A DNA stretch of 64,000 nucleotides, taken from the NCBI GenBank assembly GCA_033852075.1, contig JAWSVC010000015.1, positions 62,001 to 126,000 of the forward strand, given 5' to 3'. Shown in pieces: positions 26,293 through 35,168 of the stretch; the first letter of the stretch is position 1, and every line of letters starts with the position of its first letter. The notes under the pieces are model-generated. The model had not been told where the DNA came from. It searched no databases and saw only the letters and a program-made list of their open reading frames with translations. The position numbers and the translations under genes were made by a program. The DNA is from QZLE01 sp033852075 (GTDB lineage Bacteria; Pseudomonadota; Gammaproteobacteria; QZLD01).

Positions 26293-27573
26293 TTAATTTC
26301 CTGTATTTACAATTTGTTGCATCTTTTCAAGCAACTGTTCTATTGAGCATTGGGTTTGTTCTGATTGTTCAAGTAGAGGTTTAACCCCATACATACCTTG
26401 CTCTAATTCTGTATCGCCGATAATTATAGCGAATTTTGCTCCAGATTTGTCTGCTTTTTTAAATTGAGATTTAAAGCTACCACCACCGGCATTAGTTACA
26501 ACCTTAATTCCTGATATTTCATTTCGCAACTTTTCTGCAAGAAATATAGCATGAGGTTGTGCTTTGGAACCTGCTGCTACAATAAACACATCAGGGTTAT
26601 CGTCTGGAACGTCAATATCCAGCTCTTCAAGCATGGCTATTATACGCTCAACACCAAGCGCAAAACCTACAGCAGGAGTTGATTTACCACCAATTTGTTC
26701 AACTAAACCATCATAACGCCCACCAGCGCAAACAGTTCCTTGCGCCCCTAGTTTAGTCGTTACCCACTCAAATACGGTACGATTATAGTAGTCAAGCCCG
26801 CGAACCAAACGAGGATTTAACGCGTATTTAATATCATTTTGATCAAGAATTGCTAGTAGTTGTTCAAAATGATCTTTTGATTCCTGGTCAAGATAATCGG
26901 TTAAAACAGGAGCGTTAGCAACTAATTCTTTCATATCTGGATTTTTTGTATCCAAAATACGTAACGGATTAGTATCTAACCTTCTCAAACTATCTTGATC
27001 AAGAAGTTCTATATTTGCTTTGAAATATTTTACTAGGACATCACGATAGTTAGCTCTGGCTTGATTTGTACCAAGTGAATTTAATTGTAGTTCCAGACCA
27101 GAAATTCCAAGCTCTTTCCAAAAACGAGCCGAAAGAAGTATCACTTCAGCATCTATATCAGGGCCGTTTATCCCAAATGCCTCAATACCAATCTGATTAA
27201 ATTGGCGGTACCTTCCTTTTTGCGGCCTTTCATGACGAAACATCTGTCCAGCATACCATAAACGCTGCTGCTGATTGTAAAGCAAGCCATGCTCAATACA
27301 TGCCCGAACACATCCTGCGGTTCCTTCAGGCCTTAGAGTTAAACTATCACCGTTTCTGTCTTCAAAAGTATACATCTCTTTTTCAACAATATCGGTAACT
27401 TCACCAATTGATCGACAAAACAGTTCTGTCTTTTCAACTATTGGCATACGAATTTCGTTATATCCGTAACTATTTAGTACTGCTCTGAATTTTTCTTCTA
27501 TAAATTGCCAAATATACGACTCGTTTGGCAACGTATCATTCATTCCACGTATCGCTTGAATTTTCTTACTCAA
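26293..27573 (-). CDS. hisS: Histidine--tRNA ligase
   Basis: A class II aminoacyl-tRNA synthetase charging tRNA-His. The histidine-specific motifs LVRGLDYYNRTVFEW and GRYDGLVEQIGG, motif 2 with RPEGTAGCVRACIEHGL, and the C-terminal anticodon-binding domain (about 330-426) are all present. The 426-residue length is standard. It lies 56 bases after rodZ; the ispG gene usually found between them is absent. Confidence 0.97.
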   Translation of the reverse strand: MSKKIQAIRGMNDTLPNESYIWQFIEEKFRAVLNSYGYNEIRMPIVEKTELFCRSIGEVTDIVEKEMYTFEDRNGDSLTLRPEGTAGCVRACIEHGLLYNQQQRLWYAGQMFRHERPQKGRYRQFNQIGIEAFGINGPDIDAEVILLSARFWKELGISGLELQLNSLGTNQARANYRDVLVKYFKANIELLDQDSLRRLDTNPLRILDTKNPDMKELVANAPVLTDYLDQESKDHFEQLLAILDQNDIKYALNPRLVRGLDYYNRTVFEWVTTKLGAQGTVCAGGRYDGLVEQIGGKSTPAVGFALGVERIIAMLEELDIDVPDDNPDVFIVAAGSKAQPHAIFLAEKLRNEISGIKVVTNAGGGSFKSQFKKADKSGAKFAIIIGDTELEQGMYGVKPLLEQSEQTQCSIEQLLEKMQQIVNTGN

Positions 27574-27629
27574 AAGAACCTCAAAAATAAATCACAAACT
27601 ACTTGTTAAACGTTTAAAATCAAACTGCG

Positions 27630-28703
27630 CTATTGTAACGAAAATCTAGCGACTTTCCCAAGCCCATATTCACCAAAATCATATGGCTGTCCATTATACT
27701 CGAGCTTAACTGCTCCAGCATTACCTAATACAACCTTAAATGGTTTTTTCCCGTTTATCTCTTTTATAGTACCTGCTGAAAGTACTCTAAAGAAAAATCT
27801 TTTACCTGCTGCATCAATTATTTCAATATAGCTATCATCTGCGACAAGTACTTTTATATCTGCTGTATCAGATACTTGACGCTCACGACTCTCAGTAACA
27901 AATTCTTCTTTAACTGGTATGACTGCTTCTATTTCAGTTTCAGTATTAGCTGAAGGCTGATTCTCAGTATCGGTTTCATCTAAATCGTTAATAACTTCTT
28001 CTGAATTTTGTTCTTCTGAACCGTTAGGTAGCGGTATAGATAAAGTTTGAGATTGTTCGTTTTCCTCAATAACCTCAAGCTCATCTTCATTATCTGGTTG
28101 CGTTGAATCAGATATTGAAAGCCTAATAGATTCAGATTCATTTGGAATTGATATTGAATCTTGATCCTGCAAGTTTGATGTCGAATCTTGCTGCTGCGAA
28201 TTCTCCTGTTCAATCGCAGAACTTGATGGATAATTTACAGATCCATTGCTAATAAGATGGTATATCCCGTACCCAATCCCAACCATCATCAACACCAGCA
28301 AAATAATGAACAGGCTAAGAGATCGATCCTTTTTTCTTTTAAATTGTTTCTTCTTGATAATCCTTCCACTGCTTTCTGCATGTATAGCAGCGGGTTTAAC
28401 AATCGTTTCATCATCTCCGGTTGAGGTTAACTGCTTTTGTCTGACAAGAAGAGGTTCTGGATCGATTTGCAATAGATTTGCGTAATTACGAAGATAGCCT
28501 CTGGTATAAATTGCCGGAGGTAAATTATTGTAGTCGTCTCTTTCTAATCCATTAACAATCGCTTCAGTCACATTTAGCTGTACAGCAACATCAGCTACAG
28601 TCAGACCTTTTGCCTCACGCCCATCAGCAAGAGTTTGACCAGGACCATATTCTAAAGATACGGATACATATTCATCATTATTATTTTGTTGTTGATCATT
28701 CAT
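27630..28703 (-). CDS. rodZ: Cytoskeletal protein RodZ
   Basis: A bitopic membrane protein linking MreB to the elongasome and cell shape. Residues about 18-90 form the RodZ helix-turn-helix that contacts MreB (GQTLADGREAKGLTVADVA, YTRGYLRNYANLL). A basic stretch precedes the transmembrane helix at about 128-150. After it comes a long Ser/Gln/Glu-rich linker (150-270) and a C-terminal DUF4115 beta domain (about 280-357). It overlaps pilW by 8 bases. The linker is low complexity and probably varies between strains. Confidence 0.94.
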   Translation of the reverse strand: MNDQQQNNNDEYVSVSLEYGPGQTLADGREAKGLTVADVAVQLNVTEAIVNGLERDDYNNLPPAIYTRGYLRNYANLLQIDPEPLLVRQKQLTSTGDDETIVKPAAIHAESSGRIIKKKQFKRKKDRSLSLFIILLVLMMVGIGYGIYHLISNGSVNYPSSSAIEQENSQQQDSTSNLQDQDSISIPNESESIRLSISDSTQPDNEDELEVIEENEQSQTLSIPLPNGSEEQNSEEVINDLDETDTENQPSANTETEIEAVIPVKEEFVTESRERQVSDTADIKVLVADDSYIEIIDAAGKRFFFRVLSAGTIKEINGKKPFKVVLGNAGAVKLEYNGQPYDFGEYGLGKVARFSLQ

Positions 28704-29625
28704 TTTTCTTATTATCTACTGTTTTTTCATTATTAAACTCTAGCATATATGCTTGATGAGTCTGTTTAGAATCGGGGTAATTTTCTTTTAACATATTGAA
28801 TAGTGTAGTAGATTCAGCTTTATTACCCAAAGATTTTTCAATTTTATATGCAACCAATATTGCATCCGGGGTTTGAGGCCCTACGATGTTATATCTATCC
28901 ATGTATGCCTTGGCAAGTGGCGCCTGTTTTTTAAGCAAAAATAATTTTGCCATATTTAATAATGCAGGGGCATATGTTTTATTATAGCTAAGCGCCTCTC
29001 GATAATACTCAACCGCTTTATCATGTTTATCAGCCAGGAATGCACAATAACCGGCATTTGTATAAGATATTTCACGTTGTTGGTAAAGTTTGTTTGCAAA
29101 AGCGATTTTAAACATCTGATCAGACTGATCATAACGTCCTTGCGCACATAAAAATCTAGCATAGTTATTATGTGCTGATGCAGCCCTCTCTTTACCTTCC
29201 AGCCTTACCGCTTCAAGAAAAAACTTTTCAGCCTTTTCTTTATATTTAAGTTTTTCATTTAAAAGCGCTAATCCCAGATTAACCGCAACTGATTCTGAAT
29301 TTTGCCTGTACGCTTTCTGTAATTTTAAATCTGCCTTTTCTATATCACCACGACGCAAATACGCTATACCAAGTTCAGCATTTATCTCGGCAGCTTTTTG
29401 CAAACGTTCTTCCATAGACATTTCTGGCTCTGCTGCATCAGTTTTTTCAGACATTGCCGGCTGTTTCTGCTCGTCTTGTTGTTTATATTCAAGTTTTATT
29501 GGCTTAGTATCAGTCTGATCTGGCTTTGTTTCATCTGTCCCACACGACGCCAGTACAATAAATAAAAAAGCTATTGATATACGTAATAAACTTTTGATAT
29601 TTCTATTACTGGTAACTTTAATCAT
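28696..29625 (-). CDS. pilW: Type IV pilus biogenesis lipoprotein PilW/PilF
   Basis: A TPR pilotin-type lipoprotein that helps the PilQ secretin assemble in the outer membrane. The lipobox is VLASC with Cys at about residue 28, then an acidic linker, then TPRs such as AELGIAYLRRGDIEKADLKL, AASAHNNYARFLCAQGRYDQ and KAVEYYREALSYNKTYAPAL. It overlaps rlmN and rodZ by 8 bases each, so it is in one operon with them. At 309 residues it is a little longer than PilF of Pseudomonas (252), mainly in the linker. Confidence 0.93.
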   Translation of the reverse strand: MIKVTSNRNIKSLLRISIAFLFIVLASCGTDETKPDQTDTKPIKLEYKQQDEQKQPAMSEKTDAAEPEMSMEERLQKAAEINAELGIAYLRRGDIEKADLKLQKAYRQNSESVAVNLGLALLNEKLKYKEKAEKFFLEAVRLEGKERAASAHNNYARFLCAQGRYDQSDQMFKIAFANKLYQQREISYTNAGYCAFLADKHDKAVEYYREALSYNKTYAPALLNMAKLFLLKKQAPLAKAYMDRYNIVGPQTPDAILVAYKIEKSLGNKAESTTLFNMLKENYPDSKQTHQAYMLEFNNEKTVDNKKNE

Positions 29626-30706
29626 TCTGAATATTTTCCCTATCTGATTTTCCTGCTAACTGTCCACACGCGGCATCAATATCATCACCTCGTGATTTTC
29701 TCATTGTAACTGTAATTCCCGCACCAAGAATAATATTTGCAAACTTCTCAATCCTTGAGTCATCCGAGCACTCATAATCGCACCCTGGGAAGGTATTAAA
29801 CGGTATCAGATTTATTTTAGATGGTACATATTTTATTAGCGATATAAGCTGCCTTGCATCATCATCCGAGTCATTAATACCTTTTAACATTACATATTCC
29901 CATGTTATTGATCTATGAGAATTACCTTTAATATAGTCTCTACAAGCAGGAATTAACTGTTCAAGCGGATATTTTTTATTAACTGGAAGTATTTGATCAC
30001 GAATTCTGTTGTTTGGAGCATGAAGTGAAACTGCCAAACTAACATCAGTAAGTGGCTTCATCTTTTTTATTGCAGGAACAACTCCTGCTGTACTAATTGT
30101 TACGCGTCTTTTAGATATATTAAACCCTAAATCATCCATCATTAAGTTTGTAGCGGTAATGGAGTTTTTAAAATTAAGCAGCGGCTCCCCCATTCCCATT
30201 AATACAATATTAGTAACCGGATTTTCACGTCCAAGTAACTTTTCAGTTTCTTGTCGCGCCAGAAATACCTGACCTACAATTTCAGCCGAGGTAAGATTTC
30301 TTGTTAAACCAAGAGTTGCCGTGGAACAAAACTTACATCCAAGCGAACAACCTACTTGTGTCGAAACACAAAGAGTGCCCCTATCATCAGTTGGAATATA
30401 AACCATCTCAATGACATTATGATCATGAAACTCCAAAAGCCATTTAATTGTTCCGTCTTTTGATTTTTGGGTTTGCTTTATCACTGGCAGTTCAATACAA
30501 GACATTTGAGCCAATTGTTCACGAGATTTTTTACTGATATCTGTCATCTGATCAAAATCGATAACGGAACGATGATAAATCCATTTCATTAACTGCACGG
30601 TACGAAATGGTTTTTCTCCCATTTCACCAAGAAGTTCGTCAAGCTGTTGTTTATCAAGGCCTAACAAGTTTAACTTAGGTTGATCCGTATTATTTTCTAT
30701 ATTCAC
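29618..30706 (-). CDS. rlmN: Dual-specificity RNA methyltransferase RlmN
   Basis: A radical-SAM enzyme that makes m2A at position 2503 of 23S rRNA and position 37 of some tRNAs. The [4Fe-4S] motif is CSLGCKFC with STATLGLTRNL following, the SAM motif MGMGEPLLN is present, and the catalytic Cys of the C-terminal DDIDAACGQLAG is intact. The 362-residue length is normal. It is the first gene of the rlmN-pilW-rodZ-hisS-yfgM operon. Confidence 0.97.
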   Translation of the reverse strand: MNIENNTDQPKLNLLGLDKQQLDELLGEMGEKPFRTVQLMKWIYHRSVIDFDQMTDISKKSREQLAQMSCIELPVIKQTQKSKDGTIKWLLEFHDHNVIEMVYIPTDDRGTLCVSTQVGCSLGCKFCSTATLGLTRNLTSAEIVGQVFLARQETEKLLGRENPVTNIVLMGMGEPLLNFKNSITATNLMMDDLGFNISKRRVTISTAGVVPAIKKMKPLTDVSLAVSLHAPNNRIRDQILPVNKKYPLEQLIPACRDYIKGNSHRSITWEYVMLKGINDSDDDARQLISLIKYVPSKINLIPFNTFPGCDYECSDDSRIEKFANIILGAGITVTMRKSRGDDIDAACGQLAGKSDRENIQND

Positions 30707-30741
30707 AACGTAAAATCACTATATTTGAAAGCAAAAGGCCA

Positions 30742-31173
30742 TTATTTAATTTTATCTTCAATCTCTGGCAAACAATCTTTCACCCATTGCATTGCCTCAT
30801 TCGCATAAATTAATGGTGGTTCACCACCTTCCAGAAAAAGACCATCGGTTAATTCAGCAATGGCTGCAGATGCAATCAATGAACATTTATATTCGCGATA
30901 ATCTGTATAAGTGACAAATACAGCGGCATAATCACGATCTCCGACATATTTTTGGTCTTCTGGTTCAAAGAATTCTTCGTCTAACTCACCAACATAAAGC
31001 TCAAACCCGGTTTCAACGCCATCTAGCTTAAAGGCTGCATATCCTTCAAAATCTTCAAAATCAAATTCACCATTGATTTCGATATCAAAACCGGAATCTT
31101 TTAACTTTTCAATCAATAACTCCGAAGATAACTTACAGTTTTTATTGAAGACAACTATATTTTCTACTGACAT
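30742..31173 (-). CDS. Conserved acidic hypothetical protein
   Basis: A 143-residue acidic cytoplasmic protein that I do not recognise. It shows FDFEDFEGYAAFKLDGVETG, DRDYAAVFVTYTDYREYKCS and a C-terminal amphipathic part; there is no signal peptide or membrane segment. The alternating strand/helix pattern and isolated acidic character are reminiscent of small SMI1/immunity-type domains, but there is no toxin next to it. The start is ATG 31173 with AAAGG upstream; the frame extends to TTG 31179. It lies between mazG and rlmN on the same strand. Confidence 0.75.
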   Translation of the reverse strand: MSVENIVVFNKNCKLSSELLIEKLKDSGFDIEINGEFDFEDFEGYAAFKLDGVETGFELYVGELDEEFFEPEDQKYVGDRDYAAVFVTYTDYREYKCSLIASAAIAELTDGLFLEGGEPPLIYANEAMQWVKDCLPEIEDKIK

Positions 31174-31251
31174 TGGCAAGCCTTTGAATTTATGCTTTTA
31201 GTATACAAGTATGCGAATTCTATAAAATAGATGAGATTGATGCCAGATATA

Positions 31252-32046
31252 TTATGGCTTTACCTCTTCGGTTTTAACTTTATTCCAGATTTTATCCAGC
31301 TCTTCCAAACTAGCATCTTGCATTTTTTTGTGTTGTTGCTTAAGTTCAGATTCGATTGCCTTAAAGCGCCTTTCAAACTTGGCGTTAGTACTGGTAACTG
31401 CTGATTCGGGGTCAATATTCAATTTGCGGGCAAGATTAGCTATTACAAAGAGTAAATCGCCTATTTCACGATTTAGATTTTCATGATGTTTATTTTGAAT
31501 TTCTATAATTACTTCATCCAATTCTTCTTTGATCTTTTCAATAACGCCGTTATGGTCCGGCCAATCAAATCCAACGCTGGCTGCCTTTTTTTGCAATTTT
31601 ACAGCACGAGACATAGCTGGCATGCGCATACTTACACCATCAAGGATACTTTTTACTTCCTCTTCCCCTTTTTGATTACGCTCTTGGGCTTTGATCTCCT
31701 CCCATGCCTTAGTTTGCTCATCAATAGATTCAATCTTAACATCAGCAAATACATGTGGGTGACGACGCTCCATCTTTTCACAAACAGCAACAACAACATC
31801 ATTAAAGGTAAAATGATCCATTTCTTTTGCCATTTGTGAGTGAAATACCACTTGAAACAATAGGTCACCAAGTTCATATTTAAGCTCTTCAATATCATTA
31901 CGATGAATTGCATCTGCAACCTCATATGATTCTTCAATAGTATATGGAGCAATTGTAGTAAAGGTTTGCTCTTTATCCCATGGACAACCGTCTTCGGGGT
32001 GACGTAACTTTTCCATTATTTTCAGCAACTTTGCTATATCGCTCAT
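31252..32046 (-). CDS. mazG: Nucleoside triphosphate pyrophosphohydrolase MazG
   Basis: It hydrolyses NTPs to NMP and PPi, cleaning the nucleotide pool and lowering ppGpp during starvation. Two MazG domains are visible: LRHPEDGCPWDKEQTF with EESYEVADAI and ELGDLLFQVVFHSQ in the first, and EELDEVIIEI with EIGDLLFVIANLAR in the second, each with EExxE-type metal motifs. The 264-residue length is typical. It lies 26 bases after the sensor kinase gene. Confidence 0.95.
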   Translation of the reverse strand: MSDIAKLLKIMEKLRHPEDGCPWDKEQTFTTIAPYTIEESYEVADAIHRNDIEELKYELGDLLFQVVFHSQMAKEMDHFTFNDVVVAVCEKMERRHPHVFADVKIESIDEQTKAWEEIKAQERNQKGEEEVKSILDGVSMRMPAMSRAVKLQKKAASVGFDWPDHNGVIEKIKEELDEVIIEIQNKHHENLNREIGDLLFVIANLARKLNIDPESAVTSTNAKFERRFKAIESELKQQHKKMQDASLEELDKIWNKVKTEEVKP

Positions 32047-32072
32047 AAATCACCTTTTTAGCAACTGTAAGA

Positions 32073-33413
32073 TTATCGAGGTGGTATTTCGATTGAAATA
32101 GACGCCCCTCCGACAGGAGAAACACCGATATCCAATATTCCCATATATGAATCAACCAGATCTTTAACCACAGCAAGACCAATTCCATGCCCAGGAGTTG
32201 TGGTATCCGCCCTTCCTCCACGTATTAATATATTTTCTATGGAAGATTGATTAATACCAGGCCCATCATCATCAATAACAATTTTGATTCCCTGAATTCT
32301 GCTGCCAGCTTCATCAAGTTGAGAAATGCGTACATTTATTGTTGTTTTTGACCATTTGTACGCATTTTCCAGCAAGTTACCCAGAATTTCCATCAAATCA
32401 CCCTCTACAGCGTTGATTTGAATATCTTGATTACATTCAAGGACGCATATCAATTTTTTATCAACAAAAACTTTATCCAAAGCAGATATAAGCTTTTCAG
32501 CAATAGGGAGTACCTTTATGGCCGATGTATAGGTTATACGACCAGATAGTGCCGCTCGAGATAACTGATACTCAACCATTGAGTTAATTCTGTCGACCTG
32601 CTCGATCATAATAGAATTAGATTCTCTTGCATCAACTTCATTTTTAAGAACTGCCAATGGGGTTTTCAGACTATGCGCCAAATTGGCCAATGTGTCCTGA
32701 TATTGTTTTTGGCGTCTACGCTCGTTTTCAATCAATATATTAAGATTTCTGGTTATTCCGTTGATTTCCTTTGGATAATTACCATCAAGATTTGCATTTT
32801 TACCTGACTCAATATCGCTTATATCCCTCTCCACCTTAGCTAACGGACTCAACCCCCAACGCAATATATATATCTGCACAACAACCAAAACAACAACTAA
32901 CGCAGCTAACCAGCCGTAAAGATTTTTCCGGTATGATGCTATTTGTTGGTTATACCCTTTGCTATCCTCAATAACTGCTATAGTGAATTGATAATCTTTT
33001 TGATCATAAGACTGCCATGACACACCAAACTGCAGAATTTGAAGCTCTTTTTCAGAATTTATAGTATTCATCATCTCTTCACCTGGAGACATTAATTCTA
33101 TCTGAGGTTTTGATAAACCGATTGCAGATGGTGAAGACCAGATAACAGTATGATTGTTATCTAACACATAGGCATAAAGCCCTGAATCAGGAAGCATAAG
33201 TCTTTGTTCTGGCAACATCTCCGGCAACTGCAAAGAATCACCATCTAAATCTGCTGCGGCTAATAGTGTGTAGATATTGGCATGTAAACGTTCATCTCTA
33301 GCTTGGTCTGCTACAGAACGGAATGCTTTTTCCAAAGCAAAGGCTGTAATTAAAAGAAAGAATAAAATTACTGTAGAGCCAACTAATAAAAGACGACGTT
33401 TTATAGAAAACAT
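32073..33413 (-). CDS. PhoQ-like sensor histidine kinase
   Basis: A membrane sensor kinase. Two transmembrane helices (about 8-28 and 168-188) enclose a periplasmic sensor of about 140 residues. This is followed by HAMP, a dimerisation domain with the phospho-accepting His247 in NLAHSLKTPLAVLK, and an HATPase with NLLENAYKWS and DDGPGI. The sensor domain (RLHANIYTLLAAADLDGD, PDSGLYAYV, VIWSSPSAIG) matches PhoQ-type kinases of non-enteric gammaproteobacteria. The stimulus, possibly Mg2+ or cationic peptides, is inferred from the family. It lies 4 bases after its response regulator. Confidence 0.91.
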   Translation of the reverse strand: MFSIKRRLLLVGSTVILFFLLITAFALEKAFRSVADQARDERLHANIYTLLAAADLDGDSLQLPEMLPEQRLMLPDSGLYAYVLDNNHTVIWSSPSAIGLSKPQIELMSPGEEMMNTINSEKELQILQFGVSWQSYDQKDYQFTIAVIEDSKGYNQQIASYRKNLYGWLAALVVVLVVVQIYILRWGLSPLAKVERDISDIESGKNANLDGNYPKEINGITRNLNILIENERRRQKQYQDTLANLAHSLKTPLAVLKNEVDARESNSIMIEQVDRINSMVEYQLSRAALSGRITYTSAIKVLPIAEKLISALDKVFVDKKLICVLECNQDIQINAVEGDLMEILGNLLENAYKWSKTTINVRISQLDEAGSRIQGIKIVIDDDGPGINQSSIENILIRGGRADTTTPGHGIGLAVVKDLVDSYMGILDIGVSPVGGASISIEIPPR

Positions 33414-33417
33414 CTAT

Positions 33418-34113
33418 CTAAACTCCTGAAATTGATTCGAGCGCTTTGGTATTTAGCTTATAACCACGACCACGCAAAGTTTCTATTGGCTTGATAGTAT
33501 TATCAGGATCTATTTTCTTTCGAAGTCTGCCAACAAATACCTCGATAACATTACTATCTCGATCATAGTCTTGCTCATATATATGATCGGTAAGTACTGT
33601 TTTAGATACCACTTCACTAGGATGAAGCATAAGATACTCCATTACCTTATATTCATAAGCAGTAATATCCAATATCTGATTATTGACGGATACAGTTTGC
33701 GCCTTGGTATCTAATGAAAGCGGCCCATAATCGACTGTTGACGTTGCAAAACCCTTTGAGCGCCTCAATAGTGCATTAAGACGAGCCATAAGTTCTTCAA
33801 TAGCAAATGGTTTAACCAGATAATCATCCGCACCAGCATCCAAACCTTCAACCTTATCCTGCCATTTACCACGAGCAGTAAGAATCAATACGGGAAAGTT
33901 TTTACCCTCTTCCCGGATTTTTTTAATGATTTCAATTCCTGTCATCTTCGGTAAGCCGATGTCTATAATGGCAATATCTACCGGGTATTCTGATGCAAGA
34001 TAATACCCTTCGTCCCCATCCTGCGCAGTATCTACTGCATAGCCTTCATCTCTTAGCTTTTCGGCCAGCATATTCAATATATGCAGCTCATCCTCTATTA
34101 CAAGTATGCGCAT
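33418..34113 (-). CDS. PhoP-like OmpR-family response regulator
   Basis: A 231-residue response regulator: receiver domain with acidic Glu7/Asp8, phospho-acceptor Asp51 (IIDIGLPKMTG) and Lys at LVKPF, then a winged-helix DNA-binding domain (about 125-225, EYKVMEYLMLHPSEVVSK, DRDSNVIEVFVGRLRKKI). The last segment is very close to PhoP of Pseudomonas-type bacteria. It forms an operon with the kinase after it and probably with the PepSY protein 36 bases before it. Confidence 0.93.
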   Translation of the reverse strand: MRILVIEDELHILNMLAEKLRDEGYAVDTAQDGDEGYYLASEYPVDIAIIDIGLPKMTGIEIIKKIREEGKNFPVLILTARGKWQDKVEGLDAGADDYLVKPFAIEELMARLNALLRRSKGFATSTVDYGPLSLDTKAQTVSVNNQILDITAYEYKVMEYLMLHPSEVVSKTVLTDHIYEQDYDRDSNVIEVFVGRLRKKIDPDNTIKPIETLRGRGYKLNTKALESISGV

Positions 34114-34149
34114 TTATATCTATCCATTATGTACTATGTCCCGACTATT

Positions 34150-34407
34150 TTAATATTGCTTACCAGTATTAGCATCAATCCTAATTATACGAACTCTACC
34201 ATTATCTAAAACTTTTATAATATAAAACCGTTCCCCTCCTTTATTCTCTTCTTTTGCCGAAAGCACCTTGCCACCAGTAGTTTTTTTCACTTGTTCTACC
34301 ACTCCGTTTAGGGATATTTGTTTTTGTCCTGCAAAGACATTCGTATTGAATGAAATCAGACTAAGTACAAATAAAAACAAGCAAAATATCGACGCTGATT
34401 TTTTCAT
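34150..34407 (-). CDS. Secreted PepSY-like protein
   Basis: An 85-residue exported protein: signal peptide at 1-26 (ends VFAG), then a short PepSY-like fold with SLNGVVEQVKKTTGGKVLSA and FYIIKVLDNGRVRIIRID. Small PepSY proteins are often encoded next to two-component systems and may modulate the sensor from the periplasm. Here the gene immediately precedes a PhoP/PhoQ-like pair on the same strand, so it is likely part of that operon or under its control. Confidence 0.85.
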   Translation of the reverse strand: MKKSASIFCLFLFVLSLISFNTNVFAGQKQISLNGVVEQVKKTTGGKVLSAKEENKGGERFYIIKVLDNGRVRIIRIDANTGKQY

Positions 34408-34489
34408 AATTTTTTCCTATAGCTAAACACCAAAACCAGGAAAAGCTATCAAAGCATTTCCCAGTTTTTACTTTATAACAACAATTATA

Positions 34490-35011
34490 TTATAAAGCAG
34501 GAGTTACAGTAATCATTACTCTAATTCTATCTCCTGGGTGATGATTAGTTACAGTATGATAGATCTGTCCTTGATACATATATTTTACTCTATAACCTTC
34601 CACCCTTTGTTCTTCATGATAGTTGTTAATGGTTCTACAACGTTGTTCTGTAGTTGTATATGTTGGCATTGGAGGGTTATGACGACTCATATTATGGCCA
34701 ATTCCAGCACCTAATAATGTACCGGCAGCAATTGCTGCTTTTTTTCCGTTACCTTTACCAAAACGATTACCGATTGCTCCACCAATAATACCACCAAGTA
34801 TCATTCCTCCAACATTATCGTTTGAAGCATGATGATGGGTTACCGGCTCATCCCAACACTCTTGCTGTGGAGCTGAAACTCTAACTGTCTTATAGATTGG
34901 CGTTGCTCTTAGAACCTTTGCGTATTGATAATGCCCCGCATATGCTCCCATTGAAAACAACATTGAAGCAGTACAGATAATTGTTCCTAAAATTTTAGTT
35001 AACCTTTTCAT
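34490..35011 (-). CDS. Glycine-zipper 2TM domain envelope protein
   Basis: A 173-residue secreted protein with a signal peptide at 1-25 (ends GAYAG) and a glycine-zipper 2TM domain at about 70-105 (GGMILGGIIGGAIGNRFGKG, then AAIAAGTLLGAGIGHNM). It belongs to the 17-kDa antigen/SlyB-like group. SlyB is a PhoP target in enterics, so its place upstream of the PepSY-PhoP-PhoQ-like genes is suggestive. A Tyr/His-rich C-terminus (EQRVEGYRVKYMYQG) completes it. The role is envelope-associated; more cannot be said. Confidence 0.85.
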   Translation of the reverse strand: MKRLTKILGTIICTASMLFSMGAYAGHYQYAKVLRATPIYKTVRVSAPQQECWDEPVTHHHASNDNVGGMILGGIIGGAIGNRFGKGNGKKAAIAAGTLLGAGIGHNMSRHNPPMPTYTTTEQRCRTINNYHEEQRVEGYRVKYMYQGQIYHTVTNHHPGDRIRVMITVTPAL

Positions 35012-35168
35012 CGTTAAATCCTCCCAATAAGTTAATTCGTGTGATAACCCTGTTTGTCATTACTCAGGACTATTCCCTCATCTCTTAACTTAAATATTAC
35101 TCCTGGGAAGCTGAACGCTAACTGAACAAAATGAATATATTTGCTTTTTATTTTACTTTTTATAAAAA

